This document shows positions 6,753 through 15,138 of a stretch of DNA of 19,373 nucleotides, piece after piece. Every line of letters starts with the position of its first letter. Position 1 is the first letter of the stretch. The DNA comes from JAUXEH01 sp965602945. Its GTDB lineage: Bacteria > Acidobacteriota > Aminicenantia > Aminicenantales > Aminicenantaceae. The stretch is taken from assembly GCA_965602945.1 (NCBI GenBank), contig CBFDBC010000050.1, positions 1-19,373 on the forward strand, read 5' to 3'. Position numbers and translations under genes: made by a program. The notes below the pieces were generated by a model, which made no database searches, had not been told where the DNA came from, and was given only the letters and a program-made list of their open reading frames with translations.

Positions 6753-8681
6753 ATGGAGGAGTTCAAGAGTTACGTTCCGGATCAATCAGACATCAAGGAC
6801 ATCAGCATCAAGGCGGTCATCCTGGGGGCCATATTCGGCGTGGTCTTCGGTTCGGCCAACGCCTACCTGGGCCTCAGGGTGGGGCTGACCATCTCCACTG
6901 CGATCCCCCTGGCGGTGATCTCGGTGGCCGTGCTCAGGGTGCTCACCCCCCTGCTGGGGCGGAGCAGCATCCTGGAGTGCAACATCGCCCAGACCACGGG
7001 TTCGGCCAGTTCGTCTCTGGCCTCGGGCATCATCTTCACAATCCCGGCACTGTTCCTATGGGATGCGCAATATCCAGACTTGGGATTCAGCCCCAGCATC
7101 TTTAAGATCGGTTTGCTGGCCATGTTGGGCGGCATCCTGGGCGTCCTGTTCATGATCCCCCTGCGCAAGGCCTTGATCGTCAAGGAACATGGCGTACTCC
7201 CCTACCCGGAAGGCACGGCAGCCGCCCAGGTCCTGATCTCGGCGGAAGAAGGAGGGGCGAAAGCCTGGAACATCTTCCTAGGCCTGGGGATCGCGTCGGT
7301 CTACAAGATCATGCAGAGTTTCCTCCACATGTGGCCCGAGAAAATCGCACTCAATATCCCCATTCTGAAAAAAGCCCAACTGGGGGGAGAACCTTCTCCG
7401 GCACTGCTCGGGGTAGGATTCATCCTGGGTCCCCGGATCGCGGGCATCATGGTCGCCGGAGGTCTCCTTTCCTGGCTGGGCCTCATCCCGCTCATCGCCT
7501 GGTTTGGAGAAAGCCTCACGATGCCACTTTTCCCCCAGACCGAGTTAACCATCTCCCAGATGACTCCACAGGAGATCTGGCACAATTACATCCGCTATAT
7601 CGGGGCGGGGGCAGTGGCCGTGGCCGGGATCATCACCGTGATCAAGTCCCTGCCCACCATGTACAACTCCCTTAAGCTAGGCATCCGAGACTTCCGGTCC
7701 AGCAGAGACCCCCAGGCAGCCAAAGGAAAAAAGAGGACCGACACGGACCTTCCCATCACCGTCTTGGGCATTGGCGCCCTGGTCGTGGCGCTCGTGATCA
7801 TTTTCACACCGAACCTCATCGGCATCCAGGCAGCGATAATGGTTCGAGCCATCGCCGCGATCTGCATCGTGTTTTTCACCTTTTGTTTTGCAACGGTCTC
7901 CTCGCGGATCGTGGGGATGGTGGGCGTTTCCTCCAATCCCACCTCGGGCATGGCCATCGTTACCCTATTGGGGACCAGCCTGATATTCGTGCTCATGGGA
8001 TGGACCGACCAGCTAGGCATGGCCGCAGCTCTGACCGTGGGGACCGTGGTATGCGTCGGCTCCTCCATAGCCGGAGACATCTCACAGGACCTCAAGGCCG
8101 GGTATATCATCGGGGCCACGCCCAAGCGGCAGCAGACCTCCGAGATCATCGGGGTCATCACCTCGGCATTCGCCATCGCCGGGGCGGTATGGCTGCTGGG
8201 CCAAGCCTTCGAATTCGGGAGCGAAGCACTCTCCGCCCCCCAGGCCACGCTTATGAAGACCGTGATCGAGGGGGTCCTGGGCGGGGACCTGCCCTGGGGT
8301 CTGGTTCTGGCCGGGGGATCGTTCGCCATTGTGGCCGAGCTGCTGCGCATCCCCTCGCTCCCATTGGCCGTGGGGATCTACCTGCCGCTGTCCACAATGA
8401 CCCCCATCTTCGTCGGCGGGTTCCTCCGCCAGATCATCGAGAGGAAGGCTTCAAACGAGGAAGACAGGAAGAAAAAGTCAGAGAAGGGCATATTACTTGG
8501 ATCGGGCCTCATCGCCGGAGAAGGCATCACCATGGTCGGAGTGGCCGCCTATGCCTTCATCACCAAGGCCAGGCCTAAGGGCCTGGGCATCGTCTATCCC
8601 GGGGAACTGGGACAGTTCATTGCCCTGGCTGTATTCCTAGGACTGGCAGCCTTCCTTTTCTTGAGATCGCGCAAAGAGTGA
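6753..8681 (+). CDS. OPT-family oligopeptide transporter
   Basis: This 642-residue polytopic inner-membrane protein belongs to the OPT/YSL superfamily, bacterial branch, whose members import peptides or metal chelates using the proton gradient. Family signatures are GSANAYLGLRVGLTISTAIP near the N-terminus (33-52), LPYPEGTAAAQVL (149-161), NPTSGMAIVTLLGTSL in the middle, and PSLPLAVGIYLPLSTMTPIF plus GSGLIAGEGITMVG near the C-terminus. Hydrophobic segments alternate throughout. A charged loop (about residues 310-330) may separate two halves. The length matches the family. The ATG at 6753 follows AGGGAG by 9 nt. No convincing promoter was found; TATGAT at 6708 and CATAAT at 6722 lack good -35 boxes. 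It is cotranscribed with the CstA-type gene 9 nt downstream. The substrate is inferred only at family level. Confidence 0.92.
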   Translation: MEEFKSYVPDQSDIKDISIKAVILGAIFGVVFGSANAYLGLRVGLTISTAIPLAVISVAVLRVLTPLLGRSSILECNIAQTTGSASSSLASGIIFTIPALFLWDAQYPDLGFSPSIFKIGLLAMLGGILGVLFMIPLRKALIVKEHGVLPYPEGTAAAQVLISAEEGGAKAWNIFLGLGIASVYKIMQSFLHMWPEKIALNIPILKKAQLGGEPSPALLGVGFILGPRIAGIMVAGGLLSWLGLIPLIAWFGESLTMPLFPQTELTISQMTPQEIWHNYIRYIGAGAVAVAGIITVIKSLPTMYNSLKLGIRDFRSSRDPQAAKGKKRTDTDLPITVLGIGALVVALVIIFTPNLIGIQAAIMVRAIAAICIVFFTFCFATVSSRIVGMVGVSSNPTSGMAIVTLLGTSLIFVLMGWTDQLGMAAALTVGTVVCVGSSIAGDISQDLKAGYIIGATPKRQQTSEIIGVITSAFAIAGAVWLLGQAFEFGSEALSAPQATLMKTVIEGVLGGDLPWGLVLAGGSFAIVAELLRIPSLPLAVGIYLPLSTMTPIFVGGFLRQIIERKASNEEDRKKKSEKGILLGSGLIAGEGITMVGVAAYAFITKARPKGLGIVYPGELGQFIALAVFLGLAAFLFLRSRKE

Positions 8682-8690
8682 CATAGGCCC

Positions 8691-10343
8691 ATGAACTCCT
8701 TGATCGTTGCGGCTGTCCTGATCATCTGGCTGGTCCTGGGATACAAGATCTACGGGCGATTCCTGGAGAAAAATGTGATCCTGCCGGATGACGACCGGAT
8801 TACACCTGCCCGGGAATACGAAGACGGCATAGATTACTCGCCGGCAAAAAAATACCTCCTGTTTGGCCATCATTTTTCTTCCATCGCGGGCGCCGGCCCC
8901 ATCCTGGGCCCTCTCCTGGGAGTCCTCTATTTCGGCTGGTTGGGGGCCCTGCTGTGGGTCGCCCTGGGCAGCGTGTTTATCGGCGCCGTCCACGACTACA
9001 CCTCCCTGATGGTATCGGTACAGAACAAGGGCATGTCGCTGGCCAGCATATCGGAGCATACCCTGGGACGCCGCACCAAAGTGATCTTTTCCGTGTTCCT
9101 ATGGCTCACCCTGTCCCTGGTGATCGCGGTCTTTGCGGTAGTGGCCGCCCAGACCCTGGTCTCCAAACCCGAGATCGTGATCCCGACCTTCGGACTGATC
9201 TTGATCGCTATGATCTTCGGCTGGCTGGTTTACAAAAAAGGCGTAAATGTCCCGGCCGCGACGGCTTGTTCGCTCCTGCTGCTCTTCCTCCTCATCTATC
9301 TGGGCACACTGCTGCCCGTCGAGCTCCCCGGCCGGCTGATGGGCATTTCGAGCCAGACCTTCTGGTTCTTCGTCCTCATCATCTACAGCCTGTTCGCCTC
9401 GGCCCTCCCGGTCTGGTTCCTGCTGCAGCCGCGTGATTACATCAGTACCTGGATACTTTTCCTGGGGCTGGGCGGCGGATACCTGGGACTGCTGGCCGCC
9501 CGGCCGGTCCTGGCCGCACCGGCATTCGTCGGATTCTCCAGCAAGGAAGGACCCCTCTGGCCCATGCTGTTCGTGATCATAGCCTGCGGCGCCATCTCAG
9601 GATTTCACTCGGTCGTGGCGGGCGGCACCACGGCCAAACAGCTCTCCAACGAGAAGGCGGGCCGACTCATCGGCTACGGAGGCATGGTCACAGAGGCCGC
9701 CCTGGCAGGACTGGTCATCTTCATCGCGGCCGGCGCCCTCTTTTGGGTTCCGTCCGGCAGCATAGGAGAATTCAACTTCCAGCATCTCATGACGCCCGAA
9801 GGAGGAGGCCCCATCACGGCCTTCGCCACCGGATACGGCCGCCTGGTCTCCTCGCTGCCGGGCATCACCGTGATTCTGGGAGGTTTCTTCGGCATGGTCA
9901 TGCTCAATGCCTTTGTGCTGACCACCCTGGATACCGGAACCCGCCTGGGCCGGTTCATCTTCACCGAACTGCTGGGTGACAGGGGCCGGATATTCCGCAA
10001 CCGCTGGACAGCTTCCGCGATCATCCTGGTGCTGGCCTCGGCCCTGGGCGCGACCGAGGGATACAAGGCCATCTGGCCGGTTTTCGGTGCATCCAACCAG
10101 CTGGTGGCGGCGCTCGCACTCATCATCATCTCGTCCTATCTGGTGAGCATGAACAGACCCTCCAAGTACACCCTGTATCCGGCCTATTTCATGCTGGTCA
10201 CGACCCTGGCCGCTCTCGCCTACCAGGGTTACCGGTTTTTCGGCGGTGGCAAGATCATGCTGGGCGCCGTGAGTGTCCTGCTGATCCTCCTGGCGGGTTT
10301 CATAGTATACGAAGCCAGGACAATCCTCTTTCGGATCAAATAA
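8691..10343 (+). CDS. cstA: CstA-family carbon starvation protein, peptide/pyruvate carrier
   Basis: This 550-residue membrane protein has the CstA signature FGHHFSSIAGAGPILGP (58-74), preceded by RITPAREYEDGIDY and followed by GSVFIGAVHDYTSLMVS. The C-terminal region has FGASNQLVAALALI. CstA and its relative BtsT are implicated in peptide uptake and pyruvate import under nutrient limitation in enterobacteria. The protein is shorter than E. coli CstA (about 700 residues) and matches the compact form of the family. It starts 9 nt after the OPT stop with only a weak AGG ribosome site, so translation may be coupled. Its pairing with an OPT transporter supports a peptide-scavenging role, but whether this copy moves peptides or pyruvate cannot be decided from sequence. 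Confidence 0.92.
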   Translation: MNSLIVAAVLIIWLVLGYKIYGRFLEKNVILPDDDRITPAREYEDGIDYSPAKKYLLFGHHFSSIAGAGPILGPLLGVLYFGWLGALLWVALGSVFIGAVHDYTSLMVSVQNKGMSLASISEHTLGRRTKVIFSVFLWLTLSLVIAVFAVVAAQTLVSKPEIVIPTFGLILIAMIFGWLVYKKGVNVPAATACSLLLLFLLIYLGTLLPVELPGRLMGISSQTFWFFVLIIYSLFASALPVWFLLQPRDYISTWILFLGLGGGYLGLLAARPVLAAPAFVGFSSKEGPLWPMLFVIIACGAISGFHSVVAGGTTAKQLSNEKAGRLIGYGGMVTEAALAGLVIFIAAGALFWVPSGSIGEFNFQHLMTPEGGGPITAFATGYGRLVSSLPGITVILGGFFGMVMLNAFVLTTLDTGTRLGRFIFTELLGDRGRIFRNRWTASAIILVLASALGATEGYKAIWPVFGASNQLVAALALIIISSYLVSMNRPSKYTLYPAYFMLVTTLAALAYQGYRFFGGGKIMLGAVSVLLILLAGFIVYEARTILFRIK

Positions 10344-10368
10344 CGGGAACTTCCCCTGGAGATTTTCG

Positions 10369-10397
10369 TTGACAGGGCAGCGGCAATGCCTTAAAAT
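10369..10397 (+). promoter_or_regulatory. Sigma70 promoter of the exbD gene
   Basis: TTGACA (10369-10374), an optimal 17-nt spacer and TAAAAT (10392-10397) give 11 of 12 consensus matches. The start is expected near 10404, giving a leader of about 30 nt that contains AGGAGG (10424-10429). The gene can therefore be expressed apart from the upstream transporters. Confidence 0.8.
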
Positions 10398-10434
10398 AGT
10401 TACCTCTGAAGAGGAGAAAAACCAGGAGGTCGCA

Positions 10435-10824
10435 ATGTCTTCATCAGCTGAACCGAATGTCGTTCCCCTGTGCGATGTTTTGCTTGTGCTGCTAATCATC
10501 TTCATGGTCATCACACCCATGGTACAGAAGGGCGTGGATGTCAAACTTCCGGACACCGTGGCAGAATCCGGTTCCGCCCCTCAGGGACTGATCGTGCTCA
10601 CCCTACGAAGCGACTTGGATGTCATGATCAACCAGGAGCAGGTCGAGATGAACATGCTGGGCGGCCGGCTCAGAGAGATCTACGAAGTCCGGCAGGACAA
10701 GACCATCTTTGTCCGGGCTCATGCCAAGGTTCCCTACAGCTACGTGATCGAAATGATCGACATCGCCAAAGGGGCCGGCGTGGACATCACCGGCATCATC
10801 CCTGAATACATCACTGAAGATTAA
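10435..10824 (+). CDS. exbD: ExbD/TolR-family biopolymer transport protein
   Basis: This 129-residue inner-membrane protein has one N-terminal transmembrane helix (about 11-30) carrying the essential membrane Asp, Asp14 in VVPLCDVLLVLLIIFMVITP. A periplasmic domain with the usual GVDVKLPDT start and a VRAHAKVPYSYVIEMIDIAKGAG motif follows. ExbD/TolR subunits work with an ExbB/TolQ/MotA-like proton channel to energise TonB or Tol-Pal. The cytoplasmic N-terminus is unusually short and lacks the common basic stretch. The ATG at 10435 has an ideal AGGAGG site; the upstream TTG in frame at 10369 is the promoter -35 and was rejected. No exbB, tonB or tolQ gene is in the window, so its partner must be encoded elsewhere. 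Confidence 0.9.
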   Translation: MSSSAEPNVVPLCDVLLVLLIIFMVITPMVQKGVDVKLPDTVAESGSAPQGLIVLTLRSDLDVMINQEQVEMNMLGGRLREIYEVRQDKTIFVRAHAKVPYSYVIEMIDIAKGAGVDITGIIPEYITED

Positions 10825-10911
10825 ACGTACGTCCCTCTCGTATCCGTAATACATCCTACTCCGTAGGGAAAATCAGCGCAGTTCTTTTCTGTCGCTCCTA
10901 TCCCCTATTAT

Positions 10912-10934
10912 CCGGATGTTACCCCTTCATCCGG
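10912..10934. other. 7-bp hairpin in the exbD/acyl-CoA dehydrogenase convergent gap
   Basis: CCGGATG and CATCCGG are separated by 9 nt in the 194-nt gap between two convergent genes. The position suits a bidirectional terminator, but no T-run follows on either strand. Nothing else recognisable was seen in the gap apart from a 5-bp stem at 10855-10867. Confidence 0.3.
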
Positions 10935-11018
10935 CAGACTGGATCACCCAAAACAAATGGAGGAATCCGGATTTCGAGAAGGTAACTGAGAGCAGGAGTG
11001 CCGAGTATTGTTGCCCGG

Positions 11019-12170
11019 CTATCTCTTAATGGGGCCGATGACCTCCCGGCCCACGACCATACGCTGGATCGAATTGGTACCTTCATAGATCTGCAGGAGT
11101 TTGGCATCCCGCATCAGCTTTTCCATGGGATAATCCTTCATGTACCCGTAGCCTCCAAAGATATCCAGAGCGTTGGTGGTGATCTTCATGGCGATGTCAG
11201 AGGCGTAATACTTGGCCATGGCCGATTCCTTTCCCACAGGCAGGCCCTGGTCCAGCCTCCAGGCCGCGTTCCACACCATAAACCGGGCGGCATTCACCTC
11301 GGTAGCGATGTCGGCAAGCTTGAAAACGATGTCCTGGAACAGGGCGATAGGTTTCCCGAACTGAATCCGTGTGCGGGCGTACTCGACAGCATGTTCCAGT
11401 GCCGCACGCGCAACTCCGACAGCTCCGGCTCCGACCGGGGACCGGGTCTTATCCAGGGTCCGCATGGCCACGATGAATCCCATGCCTTCCTTGCCGAGCA
11501 GGTTGGCAGCCGGGACCTTGACATCCTCGAAGAAGAGCTCACAGGTATTGGAGGCGCGGTGACCCATCTTATCCTCCTCCTTACCGATGATGAGGCCCGG
11601 TGTATCACGTGGGACCACAAAGGCGCTGATGCCGCGGGCTCCTTTCCCCGGATCGGTCAACGCAAATACCACGTAGAGTTTGGACACTCCGCCGTTGGTG
11701 ATGAAGCATTTGGATCCGTTGATGATATAATCATCCCCGGTCTTGACTGCCTTGGTCTTGAGCGACCCGGCATCCGAACCGGCCTCCCTTTCCGTAAGGC
11801 AGAAGGCGGCAATGGAGGTTTCCTTGGTGAATGGGATCAGGAACTTCTGTTTCTGTTCATGGCTGCCGAAGAGGAGGATGGGCGTTAGTGCCAGCGAACT
11901 GGCCATTATGGTTGTATACATCCCTGCACACCCCCAGGCCAGCTCTTCGCTGAGGATCGAGATGTCCATGTGGCTCAAACCGCCGCCCCCGTATTCCTCG
12001 GGGATTTCGCAGGTGAAAAGTCCCACATCAAAGGCCTTGTGCATGATATCCCATGCAAACTCCTGGGCTTTATCGTATTTGGCGGCATTGGGCCGCATCT
12101 CTTTCTCAGCGAACTCGTGTGCCATCTCTTGAAGGGCCAATTGTTCTTCGGCCAAGCTGAAATCTATCAC
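11019..12170 (-). CDS. Acyl-CoA dehydrogenase
   Basis: This 383-residue soluble flavoprotein introduces a trans-2 double bond into an acyl-CoA, passing electrons to an ETF. The FAD/substrate segment AFCLTEREAGSDAGSLKTKA (122-141) and the C-terminal ARTRIQFGKPIALFQ, DIFGGYGYMKDYPMEKLMRDAK and IYEGTNSIQR motifs are all present. Glu363 in YEGT sits at the catalytic-base position of short-chain/butyryl-type enzymes, so a short-chain or branched-chain substrate is likely. The length is standard. I chose GTG at 12170 because AAGGAGG lies 5 nt upstream and the protein then begins IDFSLAEEQ, as in the family. The upstream frame runs through the promoter. The gene stands alone: no ETF, thiolase or enoyl-CoA hydratase gene is adjacent. 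It has its own promoter and converges on exbD. Confidence 0.93.
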   Translation of the reverse strand: MIDFSLAEEQLALQEMAHEFAEKEMRPNAAKYDKAQEFAWDIMHKAFDVGLFTCEIPEEYGGGGLSHMDISILSEELAWGCAGMYTTIMASSLALTPILLFGSHEQKQKFLIPFTKETSIAAFCLTEREAGSDAGSLKTKAVKTGDDYIINGSKCFITNGGVSKLYVVFALTDPGKGARGISAFVVPRDTPGLIIGKEEDKMGHRASNTCELFFEDVKVPAANLLGKEGMGFIVAMRTLDKTRSPVGAGAVGVARAALEHAVEYARTRIQFGKPIALFQDIVFKLADIATEVNAARFMVWNAAWRLDQGLPVGKESAMAKYYASDIAMKITTNALDIFGGYGYMKDYPMEKLMRDAKLLQIYEGTNSIQRMVVGREVIGPIKR

Positions 12171-12218
12171 TCGTTCCTCCTTCGTTTCAGGCAAGCATAG
12201 TGATGATGAAGTCCTGAT

Positions 12219-12248
12219 ATAATAGTACGCCCTCCCCCGTATCGTCAA
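12219..12248 (-). promoter_or_regulatory. Sigma70 promoter of the acyl-CoA dehydrogenase gene
   Basis: The minus strand has TTGACG (12248-12243), an 18-nt spacer and TATTAT (12224-12219), 10 of 12 consensus positions. The predicted start near 12212 gives a 40-nt leader. The promoter lies in the 83-nt gap after the radical SAM gene, so the dehydrogenase need not be part of that transcript. Confidence 0.65.
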
Positions 12249-12253
12249 GGTAT

Positions 12254-14827
12254 TTATACAGAGCTATCCGATCCAGTGAGTAAGACCATGCGCTCGCGGA
12301 TCAGATGGAAGGCCGGGAAGGGTAGATCGAGCAGCCTTCGCACGATGTCCTGCGGACGCGGTATCCGGCCGGGGCCAAGAGGGATATTGATTCTCAGCCG
12401 GTTTTCATCGAGCTCGATACCAACCTCAGGGCCGAATTCTACAGCTGGACCGCCTGGAGCGGATTCCGCTCCCAATTCCCGTATCCTGTGTGCCAGCACT
12501 TCCCGTTTCGAGAGGCCGCTGCAGTCGGGGCCATCACAGAGAGCCGCCACAGCTTCGGAGAGGCCCCCCCCATGCAGGTCGAGGGAATAGACCAGGGCCG
12601 TGAGGGCCTCCGAGAGCGAAGGGGCGTCCATTTCGAGGTTTTCCAGGGATAGAATCCGGACTCCCTGGGGCAGCTTGGAGTTGATCCGGGAAAGAAACTC
12701 CTCCGCTGGAAGTGTGTGCGGAGACCGGAACTCAAGCACTTCCTCCTCACCCTCCATCCCGAGGGCCAGGGCCGGCCCGAAACTCATGCGAATCTTGGGA
12801 TGAAATCCCTGGGTGTATTCCGCCGGGATGCCGGCCCGGCGAAAGCTCCTCTGAATCTGGCTGACAAGGTCATTGTGAGAGAAATAGCGTGCCATCCCCT
12901 TCTTGCTGTACCGGACACGGTAACGCAGGACCGTGTCGCTCTTCTCGCCCAGAGAGGAGACCCGGGGTCCGGATTTCAGGGGAAGACTCGAGGGCACAGA
13001 TGGTTCTTCCCCGGGAAAGCCGAACGCACACCCACCACACTCCCTGCACATACGAGGTTCGCAGGGCGGAGTCGGGACCGCACCCAGGGCCATCTCCAGC
13101 TCCTTCACGAGGTGGGTCTTTTTAACGCCTGTATGAATGTGATCCCAGGGCAGGACCGCAGAGTGATCCAGGGAACCCAGATAGGTCCTGTAATCCAGGT
13201 CCACACCGGCAAAGGCCTTTTCCCAAAGTGGCCATTCGAAATGCTCCGTCCAGGAATCGAAACGGGCCCCCGCCTCCCAGGCATTCTGCAGAGCCCCGCC
13301 CAGGCGGCGGTCACCGCGTGAGAACACGCCCTCCAGGACTGATCCCTTGAGCCCGTGCTCCCTGAACCGGATGGAACGATACCTTCGGAGCCGGGATCTC
13401 AGCCGCCCGTAACGGGAGCGGAGGACCTCTTCCTCAGCCATCCCCTCCCACTGGAAGGGCGTGTGAGGTTTAGGAATGAATGAGGCGACGCTAAGGTTGA
13501 TTTGAGGAGGGCTGCCTAGCAGTTTTTGCCCCAGCCGAACCAGACCGACTGCCAGGTCTGCGATGCCGTCCACATCTTCCTCGGTCTCGGTCGGCAGCCC
13601 CAGCATGAAGTAGAGTTTCAGCTTCCGCCAGCCGTTTTTAAATGCGGTCTCCGCGGCCTGAAACAGGTCCCTGTCCTCGAGATGCTTGTTGATCACGCGC
13701 CTCAATCGATCGGTCCCGGCCTCGGGGACGAGAGTGAAGCCGGTTTTGCGGACCCTGAGGATCTGCTCGACGACCTCCGGTGTCAATCCCCCCGGACGCA
13801 GGGAAGGCAGAGACAGAGCCACCCTGGATTCATGCAGCTCGGACATGAGCGTCGTGATCACATCCTCCAGATGGCCGTAGTCGCCTACAGAAAGGCCCGC
13901 CAGAGAGGCCGCCTCATATCCAGTGGAGGCAAGGCTGCTCATGATCCGTTCCCGTACAAAATTCGGGTCCCTGGGCCGGGAGGGAAAGTAGATCTGCCGG
14001 GCCTGGCAAAAGCGGCAGTTTTGGGGGCAGCCGCGTTCCACCTCGACCACGGCACGGTCATGGATGACCTGGATGTTGGGAACGATGATGTCCGCGGGGA
14101 ACAGTGCCTCTCCGATCGAACGGCAAACCCGTTTCTTTACGACCGCGGGCCGGCCATCATTCTGCCTAACGGCTTGGAGAGTCGAACCGTTCGGCAGAAA
14201 CACGCTGAAGCGGGAGGGGACATACACTCCCTCAAGAGCGGCCAGTCTGTTCAGGAAATCCTCCCGGTCTCCCAAGTCCGGTTTATGCAACATCCAGAAG
14301 TCCACGATCTCGGGGAAGGCCTCTTCCCCATCACCGATCACGAAAAAATCAAACACATCAGCGACAGGCTCCGGGTTGAACGCCGCAGGCCCACCCGCCG
14401 CAACCAGCGGGTGTCCCGAGGTGCGCTCCGCAGACCGGAGCGGGATACCACCCAGTTTAAGCATGGTCAGGATATTGCTGTAGTTCAGCTCATACAGGAG
14501 CGAAAATCCCAGGATGTCGAATTCGGACAGAGGGATGCGGTTTTCCAGCGAGAACAGCGGGTAGCCCTCTCTGATCAGTGTTTGCTCGAAATCCGGCCAG
14601 GGGGCGAAAACCCGCTCCGCCAATACCCCTGGGTGGCTGTTGAGGATATGATAGAGGATCTTCTGGCCCAAATAGGACATCCCGACCTCATAGAGATCGG
14701 GGAAGGCAAGGGCGATCTTCAGCTCGGCTTCAGCCGGGTCCTTCCGGATCGCATTCCACTCCCCGCCCGTGTAGCGGCCGGGTTTCTGTACCTGCCGCAG
14801 GATTCTTTCAAGCCAGTTTTCGTTCAT
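12254..14827 (-). CDS. TIGR03960-type radical SAM protein fused to DUF2344
   Basis: This 857-residue protein is a natural fusion. Residues 1-230 form a B12-binding-like N-terminal region (ALAFPDLYEVGMSYLGQKIL; AAGGPAAFNPEPVADVFDFF). Residues 260-480 form a radical SAM barrel with the 4Fe-4S motif Cys267, Cys271, Cys274 in GCPQNCRFCQAR. A linker with DHSAVLPWDHIHTGVKKTHL ends in a second cysteine group (589, 594, 597, 600). From about 632 there is a DUF2344/TIGR03936 domain (RYRVRYSKKGMARYFSHNDL; QGFHPKIRMSFGPALALG). The family is usually found near mreBCD-rodA and RNase G, and its substrate is unknown; an RNA or ribosome link has been suggested by context only. The ATG at 14827 gives the family-typical start; an upstream extension to 14899 was rejected because it crosses the candidate promoter. 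Confidence 0.92.
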   Translation of the reverse strand: MNENWLERILRQVQKPGRYTGGEWNAIRKDPAEAELKIALAFPDLYEVGMSYLGQKILYHILNSHPGVLAERVFAPWPDFEQTLIREGYPLFSLENRIPLSEFDILGFSLLYELNYSNILTMLKLGGIPLRSAERTSGHPLVAAGGPAAFNPEPVADVFDFFVIGDGEEAFPEIVDFWMLHKPDLGDREDFLNRLAALEGVYVPSRFSVFLPNGSTLQAVRQNDGRPAVVKKRVCRSIGEALFPADIIVPNIQVIHDRAVVEVERGCPQNCRFCQARQIYFPSRPRDPNFVRERIMSSLASTGYEAASLAGLSVGDYGHLEDVITTLMSELHESRVALSLPSLRPGGLTPEVVEQILRVRKTGFTLVPEAGTDRLRRVINKHLEDRDLFQAAETAFKNGWRKLKLYFMLGLPTETEEDVDGIADLAVGLVRLGQKLLGSPPQINLSVASFIPKPHTPFQWEGMAEEEVLRSRYGRLRSRLRRYRSIRFREHGLKGSVLEGVFSRGDRRLGGALQNAWEAGARFDSWTEHFEWPLWEKAFAGVDLDYRTYLGSLDHSAVLPWDHIHTGVKKTHLVKELEMALGAVPTPPCEPRMCRECGGCAFGFPGEEPSVPSSLPLKSGPRVSSLGEKSDTVLRYRVRYSKKGMARYFSHNDLVSQIQRSFRRAGIPAEYTQGFHPKIRMSFGPALALGMEGEEEVLEFRSPHTLPAEEFLSRINSKLPQGVRILSLENLEMDAPSLSEALTALVYSLDLHGGGLSEAVAALCDGPDCSGLSKREVLAHRIRELGAESAPGGPAVEFGPEVGIELDENRLRINIPLGPGRIPRPQDIVRRLLDLPFPAFHLIRERMVLLTGSDSSV

Positions 14828-14842
14828 GCCGGAACCCCGCGT

Positions 14843-14871
14843 ATTATACGGCGGCGGTCCCCCTCTTACAA
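14843..14871 (-). promoter_or_regulatory. Candidate promoter of the radical SAM gene
   Basis: The minus strand has TTGTAA (14871-14866), a 17-nt spacer and a perfect TATAAT (14848-14843), 10 of 12 positions. The start would be near 14836, leaving a leader of only about 9 nt before the ATG at 14827. This would free the gene from readthrough out of rodA. Confidence 0.5.
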
Positions 14872-15018
14872 GACATGCCTCTTGGATCCGACACCTCAAC
14901 CCTACGGATACCCTTCAGGATTTTCCGATTACCGGTCAGGCTTTCTGTTCATTCCCAGTAGAGGATCAAATTCCTTATTAGGGGGTCGGGTTGGACGGCA
15001 ACAGGGAGTGAATTCATG
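14872..15018. other. Gap between radical SAM gene and repeat region, no feature recognised
   Basis: This is the left part of the 436-nt gap between the radical SAM gene and rodA. I see no gene, promoter or RNA here on either strand. One plus-strand frame is open across it, but that is the tail of an antisense frame from the radical SAM gene. Confidence 0.5.
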
Positions 15019-15041
15019 GTACAATGACTCCAAGATTGTAC
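15019..15041. repeat. 7-bp stem-loop at the left edge of the repeat region
   Basis: GTACAAT and ATTGTAC are perfect inverted arms around a 9-nt loop. The right arm overlaps the start of the first 45-nt direct repeat copy. At the second copy, the analogous place has CGTAGT-GT-ACTACG, another small palindrome. Confidence 0.5.
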
Positions 15042-15081
15042 TACGTCGAATGGGCCACGACGATGCCGATGTGCTGAGATC
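15037..15081 (+). repeat. Direct repeat copy 1 (45 nt)
   Basis: This copy matches 15200-15244 at 40 of 45 positions. It begins TGTACTACGTCGA and ends TGAGATC. The mismatches are scattered single bases, as expected for diverged members of a repeat family and not for a recent duplication. Confidence 0.8.
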
Positions 15082-15138
15082 CGATCACAAAAGAGCAAAG
15101 AACACCGGCATTAAATTTGATTTTTTCTGATGCGTGGG

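Noticed and set aside
7595..8350. 251-codon minus-strand open frame inside the OPT gene
   Set aside because: It has shadow-frame composition (Met/Pro/Thr/Ala rich), with no ribosome site or domain.
9597..10556. 319-codon minus-strand open frame opposite cstA and exbD
   Set aside because: It covers two unrelated real genes and their promoter, is rich in Gly/Asp/Gln/Arg and has no domain signature.
10912..10934. Rho-independent terminator between exbD and the acyl-CoA dehydrogenase
   Set aside because: There is a 7-bp stem but no T-run on either side. It is kept only as a hairpin of unknown role.
10998..11888. 296-codon plus-strand open frame opposite the acyl-CoA dehydrogenase
   Set aside because: The dehydrogenase on the other strand is complete with all family motifs.
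13526..15130. 534-codon plus-strand open frame antisense to the radical SAM gene
   Set aside because: The minus-strand frame has a full set of family motifs (CX3CX2C, DUF2344). The plus-strand frame has no recognisable domain, and it owes its length to the GC-rich codon pattern opposite it.
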